Below, piece by piece: positions 1 through 4,160 of a DNA stretch of 9,902 bases (position 1 is the first letter of the stretch; each line of letters starts with the position of its first letter). A program made the translations under genes and the position numbers. The notes beneath the pieces were generated by a model. That model saw only the letters and a program-made list of their open reading frames with translations. It was not told where the DNA came from and searched no databases. Source of the stretch: CAZFYZ01 sp964523735 (lineage in GTDB: Bacteria > Armatimonadota > UBA5829); contig CAZFYZ010000133.1 of assembly GCA_964523735.1 (NCBI GenBank), positions 1-9,902 on the forward strand, in the 5' to 3' direction.

Positions 1-65
1 ACTTCGCTATTCGCGAGGGCGGCCACACAGTCGGCGCCGGCGTTGTGTCGGAAGTAATCGCATAG
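1..65 (+). CDS. tuf: Elongation factor Tu, C-terminal end (partial)
   Basis: The frame that starts at base 3 reads FAIREGGHTVGAGVVSEVIA and then a TAG stop at 63-65. This is the characteristic last beta strand of EF-Tu domain 3. EF-Tu is the GTPase that delivers aminoacyl-tRNA to the ribosomal A site. Only the last 20 residues are in the window, so the GTPase domain cannot be judged. A tuf gene directly before rpmG, tRNA-Trp, secE and nusG is a very common bacterial arrangement, which supports the call. No poly-T terminator follows, so read-through into rpmG is likely. Confidence 0.97.
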   Translation, partial: FAIREGGHTVGAGVVSEVIA

Positions 66-71
66 TTTGGC

Positions 72-120
72 GTTAGGTGCTGGGTGTTGGGTGTTAGGGA
101 CCCATGACCCACGACCCATA
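72..120. repeat. Heptad repeat array, tuf-rpmG spacer
   Basis: Seven contiguous 7-bp units lie in one unbroken phase. Four G-rich units (72-99, consensus GYTRGGK, e.g. GTTGGGT at 86-92) are followed by three C-rich units (100-120, consensus ACCCAYR, e.g. ACCCATG at 100-106). The second set is roughly the reverse complement of the first, so the array can fold back on itself about position 96: TGGGT at 88-92 faces ACCCA at 100-104, and TGGGT at 81-85 faces ACCCA at 107-111. No T-run follows, so it is not a typical intrinsic terminator. The rpmG ribosome-binding site lies outside the array. Confidence 0.8.
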
Positions 121-145
121 ACTGAGGACACCCAGGAAAGAGGAT

Positions 146-319
146 ATGGCGAAAAAAGGTGGCGGAGAAATCCGCGTCGTTATCAATATGGCTTGTGAGG
201 AGTGTAAGCGTCGCAACTACACGACTTACAAGAACAAGCGCAACAACCAGGAGCGCCTGGAACTGCGCAAGTACTGCCGCTGGTGCGGCAAACACACGGC
301 ACACAGAGAAGCAAAGTAG
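146..319 (+). CDS. rpmG: 50S ribosomal protein L33
   Basis: This 57-residue protein begins MAKKGGGEIRVVINMACEEC and is a small basic component of the large ribosomal subunit near the E site. It carries two CxxC pairs, C17/C20 and C44/C47, so it is the zinc-binding (C+) form. The end 'YCRWCGKHTAHREAK' is typical of L33 ('YCP.C.KHT.H.E.K'). The ATG at 146 follows a purine-rich ribosome-binding sequence (AGGAAAGAGG, 134-143). A stop at TAG 317-319 gives the usual family length. The gene sits between tuf and tRNA-Trp/secE, as in many bacteria, and is flanked on both sides by heptad repeats that share an inverted 13-bp match. Confidence 0.97.
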   Translation: MAKKGGGEIRVVINMACEECKRRNYTTYKNKRNNQERLELRKYCRWCGKHTAHREAK

Positions 320-325
320 GTGACA

Positions 326-360
326 GGTGTTGGGCCAGCCCCAGCACCTAACACCCATAG
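326..360. repeat. Heptad repeats and hairpin, rpmG-tRNA-Trp spacer
   Basis: GGTGTTGGG (326-334) faces CCCAGCACC (340-348), giving a 9-bp stem with one G-U pair and a 5-nt loop. The right side is three heptads, CCCAGCA, CCTAACA and CCCATAG, at 340-360. The string CCCAGCACCTAAC (340-352) is the exact reverse complement of 72-84 in the spacer on the other side of rpmG. There is no poly-T, so termination is not obvious. The hairpin could cap or stabilise the 3' end of the rpmG message, but that is inference. Confidence 0.7.
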
Positions 361-369
361 CCTGATTCG

Positions 370-378
370 TGATATAAT
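370..378 (+). promoter_or_regulatory. Extended -10 promoter for tRNA-Trp
   Basis: The string TGATATAAT contains a perfect TATAAT hexamer (373-378) with a TG extension one base upstream (370-371). It sits 12 bases before the tRNA, so transcription would start near 385, leaving a leader of a few nucleotides. No good -35 element is seen 16-18 bp upstream, where the bases belong to the heptad repeats. An extended -10 can make up for a missing -35. The promoter would drive tRNA-Trp and probably secE-nusG as well. Confidence 0.65.
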
Positions 379-390
379 ATATGTTCGCGC

Positions 391-466
391 AGGGGCTTAG
401 CTCAGCTGGTAGAGCACCGGTCTCCAAAACCGGGTGTCGTCGGTTCGATCCCGGCAGCCCCTGCCA
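391..466 (+). tRNA. trnW: tRNA-Trp (anticodon CCA)
   Basis: All four arms can be drawn. The acceptor stem is AGGGGCT (391-397) with AGCCCCT (456-462). The D stem is GCTC/GAGC. The anticodon stem CCGGT/ACCGG encloses the loop CTCCAAA with anticodon CCA at 424-426. The T stem GTCGG/CCGGC encloses TTCGATC (444-450). The discriminator base is G463, as expected for tryptophan tRNA, and CCA is encoded at 464-466. A tRNA-Trp just before secE is a recurrent bacterial arrangement. Six T residues (467-472) follow directly. Confidence 0.98.
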
Positions 467-488
467 TTTTTTGGGCTCTGGAGGGCAA

Positions 489-734
489 ATGGCTACCGGT
501 AGTGCGGCGAGAGCTGCAGCAAAGCCGAAAGGCGACGGTATATTCACCAGGATGAAGCGGTTCATCCATGAGAGCTATGTCGAGACGTGGCACAAGTCTG
601 CCTGGCCCACGTGGCCGGAACTCAGGCAGTTCACAATAGTCGTTATCTTCGCGGTGTTGTGCGTGTCCGTCTGGATTGGCGGGCTGGATTTTATCCTGCG
701 CAGGGTCACCGAACTGATACCCGGACAGGGCTAG
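489..734 (+). CDS. secE: Preprotein translocase subunit SecE
   Basis: This 81-residue protein is the small essential subunit that clamps SecY in the SecYEG translocon of the inner membrane. The layout is a charged, flexible N-terminus (1-25), an amphipathic helix with the family's 'E..K..WPT..EL' pattern (E32 to L45, W39-P40), and a single transmembrane helix at about 48-70. This is the short, single-span form found in most bacteria rather than the three-span enterobacterial form. The ATG at 489 is chosen because GGAGGG (480-485) precedes it. The earlier in-frame ATG at 381 would translate through the tRNA. secE-nusG order is standard, with 24 bp between the genes. Confidence 0.95.
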   Translation: MATGSAARAAAKPKGDGIFTRMKRFIHESYVETWHKSAWPTWPELRQFTIVVIFAVLCVSVWIGGLDFILRRVTELIPGQG

Positions 735-758
735 TTAAGGAGCCTCAGGCTGATAGGC

Positions 759-1286
759 ATGTCAGAAAAACAGTGGTACGCTGTACACACATACTCGGGT
801 CACGAGAATAAGGTTAAGACCAACATCGAGCGGCGCGCCGAGTCGATGGGTCTCAAGGACAAGATCTTCAGGATACTTGTCCCTACCGAGACCGAACTGC
901 GGACTCGAGCAGGCAAGAGGCAGGAAGTCCAGCGCAAGGTCTTCCCCGGATATGTGTTGATCGAGATGGTGCTGGACGATACCACCTGGTATCTTGTCAA
1001 GAGCACTACCGGCGTGACAGGTTTCGTGAGCTCCGGCAATAAACCGGTTCCCTTGCAGGACAAGGAGGTCCAGGATATTCTCGACGCGATCGAGGCCCCG
1101 GACCGCAAGCCGAAGGTGAAGTGGTCCAAGGACGATGTGGTCCGGGTTGTTGCCGGACCGTTCACCGACTTCACCGGCAAGATTGAGGAAGTCAATGTGC
1201 AGAAGGAAAAGCTCAAGGTCCTTATCTCGATCTTTGGACGGGATACGCCCGTCGAGCTTGATTTTGCACAGGTAGAGAGACTGTAG
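759..1286 (+). CDS. nusG: Transcription termination/antitermination factor NusG
   Basis: This 175-residue protein binds the RNA polymerase clamp helices, suppresses or modulates pausing, and links polymerase to Rho or to the ribosome. The NGN domain spans about 1-115, with the typical 'W6-Y7-AVHTYSGHE' start and 'VFPGY' (61-65). A KOW domain fills about 121-175, with 'VVAGPFTDFTGKIEEVN'. The length matches the family. The start is MSEKQWYAVHTYSG at ATG 759. The best Shine-Dalgarno-like string, AAGGAG (737-742), is 16 nt away, which is longer than usual; homology rather than spacing decides the start. NusG is encoded close to the polymerase subunits it binds. Confidence 0.97.
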   Translation: MSEKQWYAVHTYSGHENKVKTNIERRAESMGLKDKIFRILVPTETELRTRAGKRQEVQRKVFPGYVLIEMVLDDTTWYLVKSTTGVTGFVSSGNKPVPLQDKEVQDILDAIEAPDRKPKVKWSKDDVVRVVAGPFTDFTGKIEEVNVQKEKLKVLISIFGRDTPVELDFAQVERL

Positions 1287-1301
1287 GAAGTGTAGAGTAA
1301 C

Positions 1302-1384
1302 AAGTCCAAAGTCCAAAGTCCCGGAGGCGCCTCGCGCGCTCCTTGTGTTGGACTTCCGGCTTTCGACTTTCGACTTTAGACTCC
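1302..1384. repeat. Facing heptad arrays, nusG-rplK spacer
   Basis: Three AAGTCCM units (1302-1322) are followed by a GC-rich centre that includes the 10-bp palindrome GAGGCGCCTC (1324-1333). After it come five heptads on the right (1350-1384), mostly SGACTTT, such as CGACTTT at 1364-1370 and 1371-1377. The right units resemble the reverse complement of the left ones. AAGTCCAA (1302-1309) is exactly complementary to TTGGACTT (1348-1355), giving a large potential stem-loop. The array stops just before the rplK ribosome-binding site. Confidence 0.75.
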
Positions 1385-1397
1385 GAAGGAGTGTTAG

Positions 1398-1823
1398 ATG
1401 GCGAAGAAAGTGCTGGGGGTAGTCAGGCTCCAGATCAATGCAGGAAAAGCAACACCGGCTCCTCCGGTCGGTCCCGCGCTGAGCCAGTATGGGATCGCGA
1501 TAATGGAGTTCGTCAAGTCGTATAACGAGAAGACGGCTGCACAGGTCGGCCAGGTCATCCCTGCCGAGATTACGATCTATGAAGATCGTTCGTTCACGTT
1601 CGTCCTCAAGTGCCCGCCGGCTGGCGAGCTTCTCAAGAAGGCGGCGGGCATCGAGCGGGCTTCTGGCGAACCCAACCGGAAGAAAGTCGCGAAGCTTACC
1701 CAGGAGCAGCTTAGGGCTGTTGCAGAGCAGAAGATGCCCGACCTGAACGCGAACTCCATCGAGGCTGCCATGCGCACCCTCGCGGGAACAGCGCGCTCGG
1801 CGGGAATTGAGATAGTAGACTAG
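1398..1823 (+). CDS. rplK: 50S ribosomal protein L11
   Basis: This 141-residue protein is the family's usual length. It binds the GTPase-associated centre of 23S rRNA together with L10-L12 and is involved in factor binding and in RelA activation. The N-terminal domain (about 1-72) holds 'GKATPAPPVGPALSQYGI' (16-33), including the Pro22-Pro23 pair linked in other species to thiostrepton sensitivity. The C-terminal rRNA-binding domain (about 73-141) ends 'GTARSAGIEIVD'. The start is supported by AAGGAG (1386-1391) six bases before ATG. It probably forms an operon with rplA. The 111-bp gap to nusG is filled by the facing heptad arrays. Confidence 0.98.
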   Translation: MAKKVLGVVRLQINAGKATPAPPVGPALSQYGIAIMEFVKSYNEKTAAQVGQVIPAEITIYEDRSFTFVLKCPPAGELLKKAAGIERASGEPNRKKVAKLTQEQLRAVAEQKMPDLNANSIEAAMRTLAGTARSAGIEIVD

Positions 1824-1824
1824 T

Positions 1825-1887
1825 CGATAGCGGATAGCCGATGGCGGATGGCCGGAGAAGGCTATCCGCTATTAGAGTTGGCTATCC
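1825..1887. repeat. Heptad array with 13-bp stem, rplK-rplA spacer
   Basis: Four units of consensus SGATRGC run from 1825 to 1852. They are followed by the opposite-orientation units GCTATCC (1861-1867), GCTATTA (1868-1874) and a further GCTATCC (1881-1887). ATAGCGGATAGCC (1827-1839) is perfectly complementary to 1860-1872, a 13-bp stem with a 20-nt loop. It begins within four bases of the rplK stop. There is no following T-run, so it looks more like an mRNA-stabilising or processing stem than a terminator, which is inference. Confidence 0.8.
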
Positions 1888-1956
1888 GACTTACTGCGGG
1901 CGGCAGGCGAAAGCCGATATCCCAATGGGACCCGCGGAGCAAACAGGAGATAAGCT

Positions 1957-2664
1957 ATGCCTACAAGAGGAAAGCGGTATGCCGAGGCTGCTAAGACCGT
2001 TAGCGGCGATGGCGTCAGATCACCGCGTGAGGCGCTGGAACTGGTCAAGAACGCCGCCAGCGCGAAGTTCGACGAGACGGTTGACGTGGCGATCAAGCTG
2101 GGCGTTGACCCGAGACACGGTGACCAGATGGTCCGCGGCAACACTACGCTGCCGCACGGAACCGGCAAGTCCCGTAAAGTGGCTGTCATCACTCAGGGCG
2201 ACAAGGTTGCAGAGGCCGAAGCGGCCGGTGCCGATCGTGTTGGCGGCGACGATCTGGTGAAAGACATCCAGGGCGGCTGGATGGACTTCGATGTGATCCT
2301 GGCTACCCCTGACGTGATGGGTATGGTCGGGAAGCTCGGTCCGATCCTTAGAGCCCGACTCCCTAACAAGAAGGCTGGCACCGTGGCTGAGGACATCGGC
2401 CGAGTGGTCGGCGAGATCAAGGGCGCGTCGCGCGTTGAGTATCGCGTCGAGAAGGCCGGTATCGTGCATGCGCCGATCGGCAAGTGCTCGTTCAGCGTTG
2501 ACCAACTAAGCGAGAACCTGAACGCTCTGGTCGATGCGCTTCTCAAGGCGAAGCCGTCTTCGGCCAAGGGTCGCTACTTGCAGAAGATCACGCTTAGCTC
2601 TACAATGGGTCCTGGCGTTGAGGTCGACGCCGGCGAGGCTCAGAGGAGCGCCGGAAGAGCGTAA
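1957..2664 (+). CDS. rplA: 50S ribosomal protein L1
   Basis: This 235-residue protein is the normal length for L1, which binds the mobile L1 stalk of 23S rRNA and helps release deacylated tRNA. In many bacteria L1 also represses its own rplK-rplA mRNA. Domain I is split around domain II. Family landmarks include 'VDVAIKLGVDPRHGDQMVRG', 'TLPHGTGKSRKVAVITQGD' and the end 'LQKITLSSTMGPGVEVD'. The start has AGGAG (1945-1949) seven bases upstream. The oddity is the segment at about 126-143, which reads LGPILRARLPNKKAGTV where L1 proteins nearly always carry LG.(I/V)LGPRGLMPNPK.GTV. Two residues are missing and several invariant ones are changed, although the frame and flanks are intact. Confidence 0.96.
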   Translation: MPTRGKRYAEAAKTVSGDGVRSPREALELVKNAASAKFDETVDVAIKLGVDPRHGDQMVRGNTTLPHGTGKSRKVAVITQGDKVAEAEAAGADRVGGDDLVKDIQGGWMDFDVILATPDVMGMVGKLGPILRARLPNKKAGTVAEDIGRVVGEIKGASRVEYRVEKAGIVHAPIGKCSFSVDQLSENLNALVDALLKAKPSSAKGRYLQKITLSSTMGPGVEVDAGEAQRSAGRA

Positions 2665-2704
2665 GTCAAAAGCCAGCATTCAATACTCAGAAGTCAATGT
2701 ACAA
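2663..2704. repeat. Degenerate heptads after rplA
   Basis: Six consecutive 7-bp steps begin at 2663. AAGTCAA occurs at 2663-2669 and again at 2691-2697, with intervening units such as CATTCAA and TACTCAG. CA, followed by A or G, recurs at the end of each unit. The match is looser than in the other spacers, so this may be a decayed array. It overlaps the rplA stop codon and runs up to the L10 leader. Confidence 0.45.
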
Positions 2705-2705
2705 T
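2700..2705 (+). promoter_or_regulatory. Possible -10 element before the L10 leader
   Basis: TACAAT matches TATAAT at five of six bases. A start about seven bases downstream, near 2712, would place the first base of the L10 leader helix (2716) almost at the 5' end of the transcript. No convincing -35 is seen at the right distance, and the TG before it lacks the extra base of an extended -10. The call rests mainly on position. Read-through from rplA is equally possible. Confidence 0.3.
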
Positions 2706-2715
2706 CGAATAGTTG

Positions 2716-2838
2716 CCGTAGACAGCCGGTGCCATTTGGCATAATGCTCTACTGGAGCGCCGACCGAGGCTTGGGTTCTCGAACAATCTTGCCGCGCAAG
2801 CGGGGGATCATCCTGACTCACCAAGGGGCTGTCTACGG
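2716..2838 (+). promoter_or_regulatory. Ribosomal protein L10 leader
   Basis: This is the cis-acting mRNA structure that binds L10, or the L10-L12 complex, to control rplJ-rplL. CCGTAGACAGCC (2716-2727) pairs perfectly with GGCTGTCTACGG (2827-2838), a 12-bp closing helix that includes the family's typical 'CGTAGACAG'. Inside come the small hairpin TGCC-ATTT-GGCA (2730-2741), a following TAAT, a hairpin GCTC-TACTG-GAGC (2746-2758), and GCCGACCGAGG (2759-2769), which corresponds to the conserved '.CCGAGG' kink-turn side. A further hairpin, CTTGC-CGC-GCAAG, is at 2788-2800. It is recognised from memory of the Rfam L10 leader and was not scored. Its position directly upstream of rplJ is as expected. 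Confidence 0.9.
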
Positions 2839-2854
2839 AAAGGCAGCCCCTTTT
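2823..2854 (+). terminator. Intrinsic terminator (attenuator) of the L10 leader
   Basis: AAGGGGCTG (2823-2831) pairs with CAGCCCCTT (2844-2852). The stem can extend inward by TC/GG to 11 bp, with an 8-nt loop, and is followed by TTTT (2851-2854). Its left arm shares bases 2827-2833 with the 3' strand of the leader's closing helix, so the two structures exclude one another. The closing helix therefore acts as an antiterminator. The T-run is short, so termination may be only partial. This matches the known attenuation scheme at rplJ in Bacillus. Which state L10 stabilises here is not visible from sequence. Confidence 0.75.
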
Positions 2855-2890
2855 GCTGTGGGGCACAGATTGAGGCGCGAGGTTTCTTTC

Positions 2891-2925
2891 CTAGCCTCTA
2901 GCCTCTAACATCTAACCTCTAGATT
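2891..2925. repeat. Heptad array between L10 leader and rplJ
   Basis: Five 7-bp units follow consensus CTARCCT: two exact CTAGCCT copies (2891-2904), then CTAACAT, CTAACCT and CTAGATT. The array ends just before the rplJ ribosome-binding site. A weak partner, GAGGTT (2879-2884), faces AACCTC (2914-2919). The spacing matches the heptads in the other spacers, but the unit sequence is different. Confidence 0.75.
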
Positions 2926-2939
2926 GGTGGTGATATGTA

Positions 2940-3476
2940 TTGCCGATAGGAGACAGGGAACCAAGGGCTGACAAGGTCCAGGCCGTTGCAGAGCTGAAGG
3001 ACACGCTGAACGTCAATGCGCTGATCCTGACTGACTTCAAGGGCCTCAATGTGAAGAGCATCTCGGAGCTGCGCAAGAAGCTTCGGGAGAGCGGAAGCGG
3101 CTATGTAATCGTGAAGAACACGCTCTTCCGGCTGGCGGCTGCTGGCACGCCGGCAGAGCCACTATCCGATGGGCTGGCGGGTCAGACCGCGATCGTCTAC
3201 ACAAATGACGACCCGGTCGCGGCCGCCAAGGTGCTGCAGGACTTCACCAAGGTTGCAAAGACGCTCAAGGTGAAGTCGGGCCTCGTCGACGGTCACGTGA
3301 TGAACGCCGACCAGATGAAGGAGCTTGCGTCCATTCCGCCCAAGCAGCAGCTCTATGCGATGGTTGTTGGTGGTCTTCAGGGACCGATCTACAACCTGGT
3401 TGGCTCACTGCAGTCGATGATGTCGCAACTCGTAATGACCCTTCAGGCCGTTTCTGACAAGAAGGCCGCAGCTTAG
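2940..3476 (+). CDS. rplJ: 50S ribosomal protein L10
   Basis: This 178-residue protein anchors the L7/L12 dimers to 23S rRNA at the base of the stalk. The N-terminal rRNA-binding domain has 'ADKVQAVAELKDTLN', 'LTDFKGLNVKSISELRKKLRE' and 'YVIVKNTLFRLAA'. The C-terminal helix that carries L12 is at about 150-178. The first in-frame start after the stop at 2931-2933 is TTG at 2940, and there is no in-frame ATG until well inside the gene. GGTGA (2929-2933), six bases upstream, supports TTG. An ATG at 2935 lies in another frame and opens a five-codon ORF (2935-2949) across this start. Expression is probably controlled by the leader upstream. Confidence 0.96.
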   Translation: MPIGDREPRADKVQAVAELKDTLNVNALILTDFKGLNVKSISELRKKLRESGSGYVIVKNTLFRLAAAGTPAEPLSDGLAGQTAIVYTNDDPVAAAKVLQDFTKVAKTLKVKSGLVDGHVMNADQMKELASIPPKQQLYAMVVGGLQGPIYNLVGSLQSMMSQLVMTLQAVSDKKAAA

Positions 3477-3535
3477 CACCCGGCTGCTTGTCATGCAGAT
3501 GGGCTCAGAATCTCAGAAAGGAACAGAACAAACAA

Positions 3536-3913
3536 ATGGCAAACGTACCCGAACTGATCGAGACTATAAAGGGCATGACCGTCCTTGAACTCAACGACTT
3601 CGTAAAGGCTCTCCAGGAGGAGTTTGGCGTATCCGCAGTCGCGATGGCCGCTCCTGCCGCTGGCGCCGCTCCTGCCGCTGCTGCTGAGGCCGCTGAGGAG
3701 AAGACGTCATTCGACGCCGTTCTTGCCAGCGTTGGGGACAAGAAGATCGAAGTTATCAAGGTTGTCCGCCAGCTCACCAACTTGGGTCTTAAGGAAGCCA
3801 AGGAACTCGTTGACACGGCTCCCAAGTCCATCAAAGAAGCCATTCCGAAGGAAGAGGCCGAGTCGATCAAGTCTCAGCTTGAGGCCGTCGGCGCCACTGT
3901 CGAGATCAAGTAG
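3536..3913 (+). CDS. rplL: 50S ribosomal protein L7/L12
   Basis: This 125-residue stalk protein recruits translation factors and stimulates their GTPase activity; several dimers bind L10. The N-terminal dimerisation domain is about 1-36, and an Ala/Pro-rich hinge (about 38-55) follows. The C-terminal factor-binding domain contains 'KIEVIKVVRQLTNLGLKEAKELVDTAPK' and ends 'GATVEIK'. The start is MANVPELIETIKGM at ATG 3536. AAGGA (3518-3522) is 13 bases upstream, a longer gap than usual. An in-frame ATG at 3488 would add 16 residues that the family does not have. The frame ends in a tandem stop, TAG TAA (3911-3916). It lies 59 bp after rplJ, the usual stalk operon. Confidence 0.97.
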   Translation: MANVPELIETIKGMTVLELNDFVKALQEEFGVSAVAMAAPAAGAAPAAAAEAAEEKTSFDAVLASVGDKKIEVIKVVRQLTNLGLKEAKELVDTAPKSIKEAIPKEEAESIKSQLEAVGATVEIK

Positions 3914-3925
3914 TAAGATCCGTCC

Positions 3926-3983
3926 GGTGTTTCGGGATGAGGGTGCTCTTGATAGCCAGTGCTTCCCGGAGTCCCGAAACACC
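3926..3983 (+). other. 12-bp stem-loop between rplL and rpoB
   Basis: GGTGTTTCGGGA (3926-3937) is perfectly complementary to TCCCGAAACACC (3972-3983), with a 34-nt loop. It begins 12 bases after the rplL stop and no T-run follows. In E. coli the rplL-rpoB gap holds a partial terminator and an RNase III cleavage site. This stem could be a counterpart that sets the ratio of ribosomal protein to polymerase mRNA. That role is inferred from position and shape only. Confidence 0.6.
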
Positions 3984-4096
3984 TGCCAAGCCGGCAAATC
4001 GGCGCGATTATACTGAGGGGTAGGATTCCTTCTAGCCTCAGAACCCCGAAACCTCCCTCTGTCAGCAAAAATACTGGAAATTCCTCTCCAAACTGG

Positions 4097-4125
4097 TTGA
4101 CCGACCTGACCCAAACTGATAAAAT
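4097..4125 (+). promoter_or_regulatory. Sigma70-type promoter for rpoBC
   Basis: TTGACC (-35, 4097-4102, five of six consensus bases) is followed at exactly 17 bp by TAAAAT (-10, 4120-4125, five of six). A TG extension sits one base upstream of the -10 (4117-4118). Transcription would start near 4132, giving a leader of about 28 nt that contains the rpoB ribosome-binding site AGGAGG (4150-4155). This is the best promoter in the window. It would let rpoB-rpoC be transcribed independently of the ribosomal genes. Confidence 0.8.
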
Positions 4126-4160
4126 AGGGTTTTGCGTGGTACTTTTATCAGGAGGGCCAG

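Noticed and set aside
72..120. Repeat arrays considered as CRISPR
   Set aside because: Units are 7 bp with no spacers, far from the 24-40 bp repeat plus unique spacer pattern, and no cas genes are present.
467..472. T6 after tRNA-Trp considered as an intrinsic terminator
   Set aside because: No separate GC stem precedes it other than the tRNA itself, and secE starts 16 bases later with no clear promoter of its own, so read-through is more likely.
381..488. In-frame ATG at 381 upstream of secE, giving a 117-residue protein
   Set aside because: The extra 36 codons run through the tRNA-Trp gene, and a clear ribosome-binding site and family-like start are at 489.
1841..2260. Plus-strand open frame overlapping the rplK-rplA gap and the start of rplA
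   Set aside because: It is out of frame with rplA, shows no recognisable protein pattern and has no ribosome-binding site of its own.
2329..2385. Frameshift as the cause of the odd L1 motif
   Set aside because: The missing residues correspond to two separate whole codons, and the frame is intact on both sides, so a simple frameshift does not explain it; an assembly error is still possible.
3488..3535. Earlier in-frame ATG for rplL
   Set aside because: It adds 16 residues not found in L7/L12; MANVPELIETIKGM at 3536 is the normal family start.
4009..4014. TATACT in the rplL-rpoB gap as a second promoter
   Set aside because: No -35 element at 16-18 bp and no TG extension; the promoter at 4097-4125 is far better.
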